In this document: piece after piece, positions 9,766-21,865 of the stretch
How positions within the stretch are numbered: the stretch's first letter is position 1
Layout: each line of letters starts with the position of its first letter
Translations under genes and position numbers: made by a program
NCBI GenBank assembly: GCA_019787685.1
Contig: JAHNUO010000005.1
Span: 1,674,001 to 1,738,000, forward strand
Reading direction: 5' to 3'
DNA: 64,000 nt
Source of the DNA: Chiua virens
Taxonomy: Eukaryota; Basidiomycota; Agaricomycetes; Boletales; Boletaceae
Notes under the pieces: generated by a model
Told to the model about the DNA's origin: nothing
Seen by the model: only the letters and a program-made list of their open reading frames with translations
Database searches by the model: none

Positions 9766-12693
9766 ATGTCCCTTGTCAGCGATCCCGGGTACGTCTAACA
9801 TCATCATACTTTGATTGGTCTCATATCTTTCTAGTTACCTCGTACACAGTCTCAGACTATCCTACCTTCGCAACGTAGACGACCCGTATGGCGGTCGAAT
9901 CATATCCTTCAGTCCCTCTTACACCTCCAACCCCTACATCCTCGCCGCATCCCTTGCCGACATCGCTCGATGGCCTGAGCTTGAGCACCCCTCCAGTCCA
10001 CCCATATCCGACGATGAACGCGACGACAACGCCGCCGACCCTCCTACCACCCTCAGACACCACCAGACCATCATGGGCAATCGATCCGGTGCACTAGGCA
10101 TGCGCGTCACAGGCCGCCGTGTCTCCGCATCCAGACGCGCATCACAGAGGCTCAGTCTCGCTCAGCCCGACTCAGATCCCGCTCGCGTCAATTCAATTAC
10201 ACCAGGCGACACCGATGGCCCACGTCCACTAGAAGTAGAGGTGCCACCCTCCTTGAAAGACGACCCTTCCCCTCCGGAACCACCACCCAAAGAGGTCCAC
10301 TTCATCCCCAAGTTCAAAGGCGCCGCAGAAATGGAGGCACGCAGAAAGTTGCGCATGCTCGCTCGCCGCGGTCAGGCAGCCACTACCTCGAAACCTGCCT
10401 CTGACGCGTCCAAGTATCTCAATCCCGAGTTATCTTCATCAGAGGAGGATGAGGGGGTTCTCGAAGACGACGACGACGACGACGACGAATTTGATGTCGT
10501 CGATCGTGGCGATGATATGGACGAGGGTGACGAATTCGATCCGTACGCCCCTTCTCATCCTCCGTTGGCTTCAGTACCTGATACTGGAACAGTGACTTTG
10601 CTGCTACACGCACGCCTGGAGCCGCTTCCGACAGCGCCTCCGACGTAGCTTCCGTCATGTCAGGGGCAGCATCAGGGCGTTTTTGTGTCGAATCCATCCG
10701 CATTTGGCTCCTACGTCGGGCAACACGCGCGTGCACGATCCCGACTTAGCCCCGTCTCGGAAGCGCGTGGGACCGACGAGTCTCATGATCTACAGTCCCC
10801 GTCCGAGCATGACGAGGGTATAGATGTCCAGTTCGAGATGGTCAGCCCACCTCCGCCGTCCGACCGTCGCACGCTTCCGGTGGTCGCCCAACCTCAGGGC
10901 CGCAAACGAGGTGTTTCGATATCCCAACCCATCCTCGACGTACCCGCGTCGGACATCGTTTTCTCGCGGAGTATCGTCCAGCCACTAGCAGCAAAGGCCT
11001 CAGCCCTGTCAATGATGCTTGCCTCGACCGGTAGTTCTGCCAATCCCTTTAGCGAATTGTACGGTGCTATATCGGGGCGCGGCGAATCTGCATCGATGGA
11101 TGTCAAGGTGTATTTCCCGCATACCACTGAACCAAAGGGAAAGGCCATGACACTTAACGTAAGACGAGATGCGACTGTCGAGGAGGTCATCGGGTTTGCA
11201 TTGTGGAATTATTGGGAAGAGGGTTGGCTCCCGAAGTCGAACGACGGCGTAAGCGAGAATCATCCGAAGCTCTCCGGAATAGGATGGATCATGCGGATCG
11301 CCGAAGACGATGGCGAAGTTGATGAAGACTTTCCACGTGAGTTTAATACACCCACAGTCTGACCTAGTTCGCTAAGGATGTTTTAGCTCCTGACCGTACT
11401 GGAAAAATCACAAAGTTCAACTTTGACGCATTTGCAATCCTGGCGGCAACTCCCCTTCAGAGTTCGTCCGGTTCATTCTGCTCTGTAAAATACCTAAGTG
11501 TCTTTTCTAGTTCAACAAAACGAGCAATTAGAAAGTAAAATTCAACGGAGACCCTCAAGAATTATGGCTGCACCAAAGAAAGCTGATGCATTCCCTGTTC
11601 CTGGCCTCGTTCCACCTTCTGTTCCAGCAGCCGGACCAAGCTCTGTCTTCGGTACAACGCCTATCCTGTCGTCATCGCTTGGCCCATCGTCAAGCCACGG
11701 TCCTCCAATCTTCCTCCGGATACGTGTCGCGGATACCGCTGACGCAGTCCATATTTCCACTACGATACCTGTGTACGTACATCACTTGCTTACCCTCCTG
11801 TTGTTCATGTGTTGGTAGCTCGGCTGGTATGTACATGCAAGAGGCACTGGAGCTGGCGTGCCGAAGGAGCAAACTTGCAGATCCGAAGGATTATGCTCTT
11901 ATTCTCAACGACCTCAACATTCTGATATATCTGGACCGCACCGTAGCTTCCCTCGAAGGTAAACGTGAACTCACTTTGGTCAAGAGGTCTATGCTACCTC
12001 AATTGGGTATCGAACCCGAAACCCGTGCTACGAGAACGACTGACCCGAATGGTTTGCTGAATTCCCATTTGCGTGAAATACTTCTGAATATATGTTTGTG
12101 TAATAGCGTCTATCTTCAAGAGAATGTCAGACGTACCCGAAGTGAATCACAGCACTGGAACAGACTATGCTACTGCATACAAAGTTTGTCTTTCTATCCC
12201 TTTTTTCAAGTGTCATGGGTGACGGCGGGAACACAGCGATACACGATATACCGAAAAATGCCCATGCTGGCGCGACAAGAACGCACATTAGCCATTGACG
12301 GCGTCTATGTGCATGTGAGTCTAGCAGATCGAGAATGGACTATGAACTGATATCGAGCTCACGCGAAGATCATGCCTTCTGCGAACAAGGCCAAGGCGGT
12401 CTTTGATAGCGGCAAGACGCTTTCGTTTCACATCAAGAGTGTCTTGGTCTGTCAACAATCACAAAAGACATCGACGCTCTTCAAGGTTGTTGTACAACGA
12501 GACAGCAGAAATAAGCGATACGATTTCGAAGCGGATACTGCTAAACTGGCAGGTGAGACGTCGAGTCCTGAGAAGTGCTTTGATTTTGACCCTCCTGCGG
12601 ACAGCTGAAATTGTACAGGCAATCAAGTCGCTGAAATCTACACTGGACCGCTCTGCTACGGTGCACCGTTCAAGACGCAGCAGACATGCTTAG
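9766..12693 (+). CDS. AVO1: TORC2 subunit AVO1/SIN1
   Basis: SIN1/AVO1 is a scaffold subunit of TOR complex 2 and recruits AGC-kinase substrates. Exon 1 is short (MSLVSDPG, donor at 9789), and exon 2 at 9835 continues YLVHSLRLSYLRNVDDPYG, the family's typical N-terminus. A disordered Ser/Pro/Asp region follows. The CRIM domain spans about 10990-11450 (SALSMMLASTGSSANPFSEL, then DVKVYFPHT and WNYWEEGWLP). A Ras-binding-like domain lies at 11690-12050 (IFLRIRVADTADAVHISTTI). The C-terminal PH domain (YTIYRKMPMLARQERTLAID, then DFEADTAKLAAEIVQAIKSL) ends at 12693. About nine introns give roughly 800 residues. An in-frame TAG at 10646 is removed by a 102-nt intron (10574-10675), though that junction is the least certain. 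Ras1 at 23.2 kb encodes a possible partner. Confidence 0.92.
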
Positions 12694-12755
12694 TACTTAG
12701 TTGTTACATAATCGCTGTTGTAGTTGTATCCAACATTTTTCACCTACCCGCTACT

Positions 12756-13220
12756 ATGCCACTCCCTTACGATCTCTGCGCGCGCGTTCAAAATGCTTTT
12801 CGTGCCCGTCACCGGTATCTGGCCGTGGAACACTCAAAACAAAACCTCGCCATCCTCACCATCCTCCTCCGCGCAGGTTTCCTAAGCAATCTCACCCGCG
12901 GCACCCTCGCCTCCCCTTCTCCCTCCGACTTCCAACACGTCAGCGAACCCCAACGCCGCATCTGGGCTGAGCTCAAATACCGCGACGACCGGCCTGTACT
13001 CGCGCACATGTGCCTCATCAGTATGCCGAGCCGACGGGTGTTCATGGACCTGGGCGAGATACGCCGGATTTGTAGTGGCCGGCGCGCGCAGACGGTCAAA
13101 CCACTCGGGTTGGGTGAGATTGCAGTAGTGAAGACCAAGAGCAAGGAGCACGAGTGGTTGGAGGCGAGGGAGGCAATTTTGTTGGGACTGGATGGGGAGG
13201 TCGTGTGTCGAGCGCGATGA
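12756..13220 (+). CDS. MRPS8: Mitochondrial small ribosomal subunit protein uS8m
   Basis: This single-exon gene of 154 codons encodes a bacterial-type S8 protein, which binds the central domain of the small-subunit rRNA in the mitoribosome. The N-terminal helix region (PYDLCARVQNAFRARHRYL), the middle (LKYRDDRPVLAHMCLISMPS) and the C-terminal signature (KPLGLGEIAVVKTKSKEHEW, then GLDGEVVCRAR) follow the S8 fold; the end corresponds to the conserved GGE(V/I)L segment. Length is normal for fungal MRPS8. It starts only 62 bp after the AVO1 stop codon on the same strand, so its promoter must be very short or overlap the AVO1 3' end. Confidence 0.9.
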   Translation: MPLPYDLCARVQNAFRARHRYLAVEHSKQNLAILTILLRAGFLSNLTRGTLASPSPSDFQHVSEPQRRIWAELKYRDDRPVLAHMCLISMPSRRVFMDLGEIRRICSGRRAQTVKPLGLGEIAVVKTKSKEHEWLEAREAILLGLDGEVVCRAR

Positions 13221-14084
13221 TGACTTTGTGGGGCGCGGGATAGGCGTTCTCGTACGGACCACTTTTGTTGGGTTGTTGAATCCTAGACTGACGAGGGTTA
13301 TTATTGCTAGGTCTTTTTGCTGCAGCACTGTCGCCGTAAATCATGTCGTCGCGTCGCGCGCGCGCGTCTGGTCGATTATCCTGACGTCCTCAGCCGGGCC
13401 CAACGTCGTATTCTACTCGCTTTTGTCAGCTGTTTTGTATTCAATATCCAGACGAACATCTGAATAGAACGGTCAACGAGATTTGCCATGTATCGTCGAG
13501 AATGTCTTTCCGGGTTGGAATCCATGTCGGCGTTCCTACGCCAGAGCGAATCTTCTGCGTCTGCGTATGGTCCCGTCCGCCAAGACAGTCTGTTCTTCAT
13601 TCGAGGGATGGAATACCGCGTTATGTATCTGACCACACATCTCGACGCGTCCAGTGGACCTTCGTTGACCTGGTACTCTCCTGGACACTGAGTACTGAGG
13701 ATCGAGTCCTGCACGAGTTTCTTTTTTGGAGCCACTCGAATCCCACTGTTTCCCCCGATGTCCTGTTATGATCTTCGGCTATAACTGACGCTGATGGATC
13801 TTGATTGTCGATCTCGGGATCAAACATTCATCATGTGCACGTACTTCCTGGTCATGATGGATGTCAATGTGGATTCAGATCACATTCAGGGAATCAGGGC
13901 TAGCTTTTCAACAGTCGACTACCTCCTGTTTACCGCAAAGTATTCCATAACGAGAAGAAGTAAAAGACAAAAGATATGCATATGAACCCGGGATAAATAT
14001 CAAACATACATGTGGATGTGTCATATGAGATAGTCATGCATGCAGATCTCGAGGAGGCATTCTTCACATTCATCTTCCAAGACA
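13221..14084. other. Intergenic, no supported gene
   Basis: Frames on both strands (13376-13735 minus, 13488-13691 plus, 13621-13827 minus) overlap each other and have no recognisable domain. A run of alternating CGCGCG near 13350-13370 is the only compositional feature. The region separates the uS8m 3' end from the 3' end of the MATE gene, so it probably holds two terminators. Confidence 0.45.
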
Positions 14085-16408
14085 TCATTCAATCCTCTCG
14101 TCACCTTTACCTTTACTTTTACCTCCGACTCTCCCTTGCGCTTTCGCAACCTCCGCTTCCCAGTTAACGCCGCGGACACCAATCCAAACCCCCACCGCGG
14201 AGGTATACACCAGCGCAACCGTCAATCCCTCCCAAAGACCCCCAAGCGAACGTTTACAACTGAACGCGAGGTATAATCCGAGTGGTATACCAATGACATA
14301 ATAAGCACCAAGGTTAAGGATGGCACCCGTAAACTAAGAAAAAAAGGGTCGGTCAGTGATCAGCGCGGGAGTGATGGTTGGGCTGCTTACCTGCTTGCCA
14401 CGCGCACGGAATATGCCGCCAGTAATGCTTGCTGTCCCATCGAAGACTTGGAACATGGCGACGAGCGGGAGGATGGACGCAACGAGTGCGACAATCTCTG
14501 TCGCATAGTCAGTATCAAGTCACGCTGCTGCGAATTGTGTGGGTACCGGGGTCGCTATTGAAAATATAACTCCATTTGTGGCGGAAGACGTAGAAGGTGG
14601 CACTGGAAGCGTAAGTTGGGTGAGTTATAGAATCAGACAGACGTGTATCCATCACTCACCTGAAGATGAATCCGAGCGCGATGGCCATCACAAGGGCCGT
14701 CACGGCAGCCATCCCAGCCCTTCTCGCGTTACCTTGGCCGAGGAGGTTTCCGATTCTGGCGTGCAATGATCCGTCAGTCTTTCTTTCGACGGAAAGAAAT
14801 ACAGTCAAAGGGCCTACCGCACAGAGGTAGCAACACTCAAAGCAAATGGTGCCTGGTATGTGGTAGATGCAGAAAGTAATAACACAGATTGGGCTGCGAG
14901 CGAGACAGGCCCCAGCCTATCAGAGAAGGGATATCAGTCATAATTTAATGAAGACGGGGGAGGGTACTATTTACTGGCTAGCGGCAACTGATAACAGGCA
15001 CATCATCAACACGGAGAGTGATAAAACGCGTAGAAGAACTCACGTCCAACCAATTCCCAGCTCCACCACTCGCTAGCGGTTTGGCCCACGCCAGCGATGC
15101 TGAGCCTTGCTAACAGACCCCATCCCTTCCACATCTCACCTGTGGCCGGGTCCAAACATTCACGGGTGATAGGTGACCACGCTTTTGGGGGTGTATAATA
15201 ATAGCCATAGACGATAGAAACTGCTGACACGAGGTTAAAGGAAAGAGATGTCGCGAGGGGTGCACCTGGGAAAGCGAATCCAAGAGGATAGACTAGTTGA
15301 GGTAGTTAGGGGCAGGGGCAGATCCAAGAGACGATCAGAAACGTGATCGCGCTCACCGAACAGCCAATTTAGGAACGCATTGATTGGCGCGACTACGAGT
15401 GTAATTCTTGTCGGGACGTTAAACAGACCCTGAGATTGGAAATATCGTCTGCACTAGCGATTAGTTCCATGGGCTTTCGGAACTGATGGAGATGTACGCG
15501 CCTAGAAATACAATTGAAGGCATATGCTGGAAGGCCTAGGGATGCACAGCGGAGGTAGATCCCAGCAAGCCGTGCCACCTCAGGATCTTGGTTGAGAGCA
15601 AGGAGGATAGGTTCCGCGTTGAACCAAATAACCAGTATTGGCTGCGGGCGGTGAGTTTGCACTGATATCAGTCAGTGAGAACATAGATAAACATACGATA
15701 AGGAGTAATCCCGTCATGAGCACTGTCCCAAACAAACGTCTGATTAGCATCACCAAACAAGGACATTAAAAAATCCTACCCATCCTCTGAGTCCATAAGC
15801 CGACCATGTGAGGTCTATCTGAGGTCCAAGCAGGGGGGAGAAGTGTATCAAGAGTCGACGCAAAACCCTGGACGATACTGTATCCGGTGACGGAGGCGGT
15901 CATAGAGCCCAAAGTAGCTGCTGCGAGAGCAAGTGTGGAGATATGGCCAATGGATATGACGGAGACAACAATGAAAGAATATTCGAAGAGATGAGTACTT
16001 GGATGGGCTTAGTATGAAGACGGCCAAAAAGCTGATGCATATGACATACCCGAAAACGGGGAGGGAATACATAGTAAGTATACGAAGTTCCTCGCGGAAC
16101 ATCTTGGAGGTAGGAATATGTTCCGGAGAGACGACATCGCGACCATGTTCGTCTGCCGGTTCGTGTAGCCTCGGAATGGGAGGTGGGGGTTGCAGAAGAG
16201 GCGTGCGTTCTGAGACGGGAAAAACTGCTATAATCGTCGCAGGAGTGCCGTTTGAACGGATTGGAATTCCTCTTCGAGTCGGTGAATCAGGAAGGTGTTC
16301 AGAGCGTTGAGGATGATCTTGGACGTCTATAGCGGATGCACCATAATGGGATAGAATAGCATAATCCTCCCGGAGGGACTGTGGAGTGCCTGCAGGACTG
16401 AACGACAT
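14085..16408 (-). CDS. MATE family multidrug/toxin extrusion transporter
   Basis: MATE proteins export organic cations and metabolites using ion gradients; fungal members sit in the plasma or vacuolar membrane. A hydrophilic N-terminus of about 110 residues (MSFSPAGTPQSLREDYAILS; later SERTPLLQPPPPIPRL) precedes the first membrane segment (EELRILTMYSLPVFG). Family features follow: ALAAATLGSMTASVTGYSIV, a QGFASTLDTL motif, WFNAEPILLALNQDPEVARL, AGIYLRCASLGLPAYAFNC, YFQSQG, and a second-half segment (GVGQTASEWWSWELVG). The gene is cut by many short introns. The last exon ends KGKGDERIE at 14085. An in-frame upstream ATG at 16435 is a possible alternative start. ERTPLL in the N-terminus resembles a dileucine sorting signal. 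Confidence 0.88.
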
Positions 16409-16726
16409 TGTACAAGATGTCAGAAAAGAGGCCAAAAAAAGCGGGGGAAATTGGCCAGAAGACAGAGCAAACTAGCGCCAATAAGTTTCGGTCCTTGGAC
16501 CCGCTCGCCAAGGGTGACAGTGCTGATTCAGACTCGACCCCGCCGCATGGCCAACCGCAATGCTTCAACAAGCTTGCCAGGCTCACGTTCACTTAATGCT
16601 GGTAGTCCGATCAAAGGGTGCATCAGCATCACGATGGCACAATCTAAGACTGTACTGTACGATGAATATGCTTGTTCGGAGGGCATATGTTAGACCCATT
16701 GGTGGGATTTCCCCACGGTATGTCCG

Positions 16727-19166
16727 ATGACGACGACACTCTGGAAAGGCAAAGCAAAAGCAGCACAAGTCGACGACTTTGTTGATCTCCGTCCGGCCAT
16801 CACTTACCGTCATTTATATTCCCATATTCTCGGCGTTAAAGACCCCTTGCGTGTCATTGCACTCTGCGACAGCGATGCATTCTATGCTGCCTGTGAACGC
16901 ATCAGACTTGGCCTCGACCCCACCGTACCCATTGTTGTACAACAGTGGGAGAGCCTCATTGCCGTCAGCTATCCAGCCCGCAAATACGGCATATCCCGCA
17001 TGGACAAGATCAAGGATGCAAAGAAGAAATGCCCAGATCTAGCAGCGGTCCATGTCGCCACCTATAAGGAAGGCGAGAAGGAACCGGGCTATTGGTCGGA
17101 TGTCGATACACGAACCCACAAGGTACGTCCAGGAATCATTGAACGCCTTCCATTATTACTAAGATAGTAACCTACCGGTATTCTTTGGCCAGGTTTCTCT
17201 TGACCTGTACCGTCGTGAGAGTAACAAGATCATCAGCCTCTTCAAACGAGCACTTCCAACGGGGGAAATAGGTAACGTCCCCTTCATTTCGCCAAGACGC
17301 TATTATTCATTACCACAGTAGAAAAAGCCTCCATCGACGAAGCTTTCATTGACTTGACTCGACCTGTCCGCGAGATCTTGTTGCAGCGTTTCCCCTATCT
17401 TGCACAAGTACCTCCTGATGCACCCCATGGTGTCGATAGCTCATTGCCTCCCCCTCCTCCCATTGATTGGAGTAAACTTGGGGAACTCATCCCTATACGA
17501 CCAACCGAGGAAAACGCCGAAGAGAACGTCGATGGAGACAGTCACCTCGCAGAGGACGACATCGCATGCACTTGGCATGACGTTGCGTTGTCTATCGCTG
17601 CGGAATTAATGGCCAAGACCAGAGAAGACGTACACCAGAACCTTGGGTATACCATGTCCGCTGTACGTTTTATCCTACACTACGTAACGGTCCATTGATT
17701 TGTCTCCTTATCAGGGCATATCCCGAAACAAGTTCCTCGCCAAAGTGGGTCTAAGTATGTCATTCACGCAACAGCTGTTCATTCATATTCACCTCCAGCT
17801 TACTGCTTCTTATAAGAAGCCGAATAGTCAGGTGGGCCTCGGATCGCCGTTCAAGGATACATCTCTGATTATCCCTATAGAGCATCTTGCGCAATTCTGC
17901 CATCCCAGCTTATCTCCGTCCCATAGGCTTTCAAAAGGTATGCCCCAAACAATCAGATTCCACAGACATCTAAGATTTGTTCGAGATTCGGTTCCTGGGC
18001 GGCAAGCTTGGTGATGCCATTGCAAAAGAATACGATGTCTCGACAGTTAGGGACCTTCTGTAGGTAGATTTCCTGGCATTTGACAATCCTTTTCCAACTT
18101 GACTTTATAGGGCAGTGCCTCTAGGTGTGCTTGGCGCCCCATTCTTCGAGTTTTCCTGGTAACAAACAGTAATCAGATGAGATGCAAAGCAAATTCGGTG
18201 ATAACGCTTTGTGGGTTTACGAGCTTCTGCGGTAAGTGGTCGAGACAGTTCTATGTGACAACGGGTTGCTCAAAAATGAGCGTGCAGTGGTATCGACAGA
18301 TCCGAAGGTCGGAAATTTCAGTGTCTCGATCCAACATTGTTTTGATTTTCTGTAGTCAAGGAGAAGTCCGCACTTTTTAAGAGCATGCTCGCGTCCAAAA
18401 ATCTTCCCACTCCCATCACAAAAACTGCTGATGGACACCAGTGGTTACGCGTCTTGGCTGCTGAGCTTGCCCTCAGACTCAAGGATGCACGGGAAGAAAT
18501 TCCCACTCTATGGCCCAAGACCATTGTTTTGCATGCTCGAAGCGGTTCGTTCTCCACGTTTCGGCCTACAGGTCATTGACCATCTGTATAGGATACGAAA
18601 CTTCGAGGTCCAAGCAATCCGCGTTCCCTTTTACACATGATGTGACCGTCGATATGATCGCGGCCGCAGCTGACAAGTTATGGAAGGAAGTGACGGGAAA
18701 CACGCAGGACCTTAACGTCACAGCAGTTCAACTTGCGTTCACAGGTATCGAGACGGCCGGGATCGGTCAGCAAAGTATAGAAGGCTTTTTCAAGCCAACA
18801 TCGGCTCGCCGGTCTCCTGTCAAACGCCCTAGGTCGAGTAGCGACACACTACTTCCTGAGACGGATTCTTTGTCGGTTGTGATGGAAGTGCCTGCCAGTG
18901 GGTCTACTTCTGTGCCTTCTTTTGTCTGCGAGCGCTGCAACAAAAGAATCATTGCCGAAGGCAGTGGTGTGGATGATACTGAAATAGAATATTCGGCTGT
19001 GATGGCCAAGTTGCGTATGGAGCACGATGATTTTCACTTTGCACAAGACTTGGCGAACAGCTCTGATAACCAAGTACCTAGTCAGCTCAAGCCCAGCTCA
19101 AGGACCCCTAAGCGGAAGAAAGTTTCGGAGCCAAAGGGAATAGCCAAGTTCTTCACCAAGAAGTAG
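16727..19166 (+). CDS. RAD30: DNA polymerase eta (Y-family translesion polymerase)
   Basis: Pol eta bypasses UV photoproducts. The N-terminal catalytic motif reads ALCDSDAFYAACERI, with the D-x-D metal ligands and the steric-gate aromatic, followed by VSYPARKYGISR. The second catalytic motif is EKASIDEAFIDLT (SxDE). Later exons give GISRNKFLAK, LTASYKKPNSQ, ILRNSAIPAYLRPIGFQK, IRFLGGKLGDAIAKEYDVST and MQSKFGDNALWVYELLR, the palm/thumb order of the eta family. The C-terminal part has a PIP box (QQSIEGFF), a UBZ ubiquitin-binding finger (CERCNKRI ... EHDDFHFAQDLA) and a second PIP-like end (GIAKFFTKK). Start ATG 16727 gives MTTTLWKGKAK. The gene has about ten short introns and appears intact at roughly 600-650 residues. 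It is divergent from the MATE gene, with starts about 320 bp apart. Confidence 0.93.
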
Positions 19167-19565
19167 CAATAAATCCATCTTGTGCGCTAAGACACTTTAT
19201 AACGACCTATAGGAACTGAGATAGTTGCAGTGTAGCTTACACTGCCACCCGCGGCTTGCGTTCCGGGCTCGGATGGCGTTGTTGATGGCTCTTGATATCG
19301 TTGCCACCGCCACGTACGCACATCGCACGGGACAGCATCCATCAAACATGTGACCGGACTGCTACGGCCTTAAGTATGTACTCAAGTCGGGGGTGCCTTG
19401 GAGGTCCTTTTCCCGTACCCTCCGCCGCTCCTTTCGTTCCTTCGTTGCGGACTGGTCTGCTTTTACCTCTGGAAGGTACTTTTTACGGCTGGACCGGCAA
19501 ACAATACTCTCCACTTTCTTTTTTCATTTCCTGTTTTTGTTTCGATTGGAGGACTGTGTCCGAAA
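19167..19565. other. Intergenic between Pol eta and GPCR genes
   Basis: This 400-bp gap is pyrimidine-rich towards its 3' end (CTTTC and TTTTC runs at 19480-19545), as expected for a fungal core promoter just upstream of the GPCR start at 19566. No gene seen. Confidence 0.5.
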
Positions 19566-21553
19566 ATGAGTTACAATCGTACGAGTATCGTCATGACTTT
19601 TGAACCCCTTTCAACATCCCTGCGCGGTGGAGTCATAGTAAGTGTAGTTTGACGATTCGGACTATACTAATGTCATGTTTAGGCCGTTTCTGTGATTTCC
19701 CTATTATCATCACTTGCGCTCGTGTTTGTAGCCTTCCGAACCATTCAACTCGCTATAGTGTTCCTTAATCCCGATGATCGCCCATCACGACTACCAGAAA
19801 TGCTTCTCTTCTTTCGGTACCCAGCTTGGTCACTATGCCGCATGCCTCATTCTCAGTAATATGTTCATTAGCTCCGCTGGTTTGATCAATTTCGGTTGGG
19901 TGTCTCATTCTGGGCTAAGTCGAGGTGAGCAATTCCTCACCTTTGACTACTGAGAGAGCATACGATTTCCGTCCAGGATCGGTCTGTTCGGCCCAAGGTG
20001 AGATCGCTCATGAATCAAATTACCGCTCCGCTCAAATAGTCGACAGCTGTGTTGATGCAAATCGGAATATGGAGCAGTAGTTGGTTTACAGCCGCACATG
20101 CTGTGCATACACTTATTTCACTTGTGTACCGCATACGTCCAGCGAGCTGGCGGACCATCGCAACCATTTTTGCCGGATGGACAGTTGCATTCGTCTCTGG
20201 TGAGAAAGTCTGAATTGACGACCCTCTTTCTTACATGCTGAAAGCGGGAACAGCCTTGGCACCTCTGCTGAAGAGTAACGTGTACGGACCAGCTGGATCC
20301 TCGTGTGGGATTGCTCTCTTTCATACAATGGAGACTTTTGTGCTCGGTGCACTTCCGGTATGGCCACTTATATCTCAGAAGTGACGGTATCTGACTGTCC
20401 GAGTGTCAAAAGATCATCCTCGGTGCATTTGTGTCAATCGTGGTCTATTCCGTTGTATTTATAACCTTAAGTGGGAAATTAAGGGCGAACGGTACACAGG
20501 AGTCACGGGGTCCCCACTCGATCCAGTCGACGACAGGATGAGTTCGAAGGTTATCATACATTATCGGTGCCATCGTACGAACCATGTTATGGTGAGATCC
20601 TTTCTTGATGACCGAACATAAGTTGATATCTCTTCACAAGGTACCCTCTCGGTAAGGAGTTCGATCTCTATAATTTCAGGTACTTATTTCGGTGTATCCT
20701 GAAGCGTATGTGCTCTTCTTGTTGCTATTCTGCATCAGACACATTATTATGTCTGCGGGTCACTCCGTTCCCCCTGCCTTGGGTCCCTTCGCTGACGCTT
20801 GTGCATCCATGTTGGGTATGTTCTGGCGAGAATTGTGATAATCGTTCCATTGATAACCTGACAGGTCTCGTAAACGTTGGCCTGCTCTTCAATACGATGC
20901 GCGTCATCCATTCTGTGTTCCCTGGATCTGCCGCAGATGAGGAGAAAAGTTTCGGAAACGACGCGTCAGGTGAATCACCGGTCGACCTGAAACCCAAATC
21001 CCCCACGTCGCCTCCGTTGCCTGCGTATAGGAGCAGTCGTTTCACTTTCATTCCTGCGAAGCGGTGGTCGAATCACGCCTTAACTACCGTGGACCCCCAC
21101 AGGGAACTCATGCTCAGAAAAAAAGCATCGTACGAGTTCGGGAAAGCAAAGGTCGCACCTCTGGTGTTAAACAACATCATGCCTCCTGCAGAGCTTAGTC
21201 GTCAGCTTGGAGGATACGCCGGGATGAAGCAAGATACCCAATCTGAGGTGTTCGTTGATTTGCCATTACACACGGCCGCCGCCCCGCCTTGCCCCCCTCA
21301 CCTTGCCTTCGTGACAAGAGAGGCTATGCACGAGCCTTTTATCCAAACCGAACAACCGGGATCTCAGACGTTGGTACACACCAACACCTTCGGTAAATAC
21401 AGAGCTCCACCCGCGTTGGACGTGTTGCGTCTTTCGGACGTACCTTCTCGATTCAACGCCAACGCCAGGTGTCGTGAACGAGGGATGGAATCGAATGCTT
21501 CTTCTTTCCGAGCCTCGACTGCAACGGATACTGACAGACTGCGATCCGGATGA
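19566..21553 (+). CDS. Git3/cAMP-receptor-like seven-helix GPCR
   Basis: Start ATG 19566 (MSYNRTSIVMTFEPL); the first intron has a good GTAAGT donor and ACTAAT branch site. Hydrophobic helices occur in order: VSVISLLSSLALVFVAF; LGHYAACLILSNMFISSAGL followed by INFGWV; QIGIWSSSWFTAAHAVHTL; IATIFAGWTVAF; ALPIILGAFVSIVVYSVVFI; a cytoplasmic loop; IGAIVRTM and a last segment near LVNVGLLFNTMRVIHSVFPG. This topology and the helix II-III text match fungal nutrient-sensing receptors of the Git3/Dictyostelium CAR group, which couple to G-alpha and cAMP/PKA. The C-terminal tail of about 200 residues is hydrophilic, Pro/Ser-rich and cytoplasmic. Ligand unknown. Several splice sites (notably the intron near 19760-19800) are inferred. 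Confidence 0.72.
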
Positions 21554-21865
21554 TCTAGGAAAGATAGTGTATGCGTATGCGTACAAAGTCTCGTCGCCGC
21601 ATGTCCAAGGCTCCGCTTCCGCCGCTGCGCGACACATGAGTCGTATGTCCGTTTGGTCACAGGCGAGTGCGGGTTCAAAGTCATCCGCTGATTCGCTCGA
21701 CCTATGATGGTGCATGGACTTTGAAGAGAGTGGACGCATTCCGTTTACTTGGATGTACTAGTAGTACTACGTGTAGTAGAAGCAATCTTCCATTTCTGAA
21801 AGTTCGTGAGAGTTGGAGACAACTGTATTCCGGCAACGCGTCGGACTGCCCACACCGTCCCATCC

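Noticed and set aside
10574..10675. In-frame stop in AVO1 as evidence of a pseudogene
   Set aside because: A 102-nt GT..AG intron removes it and keeps the frame; the CRIM and PH domains downstream are intact.
21266..21739. Minus-strand frame of 157 codons near the GPCR 3' end
   Set aside because: Mostly antisense to the receptor tail; no domain and no splice context.
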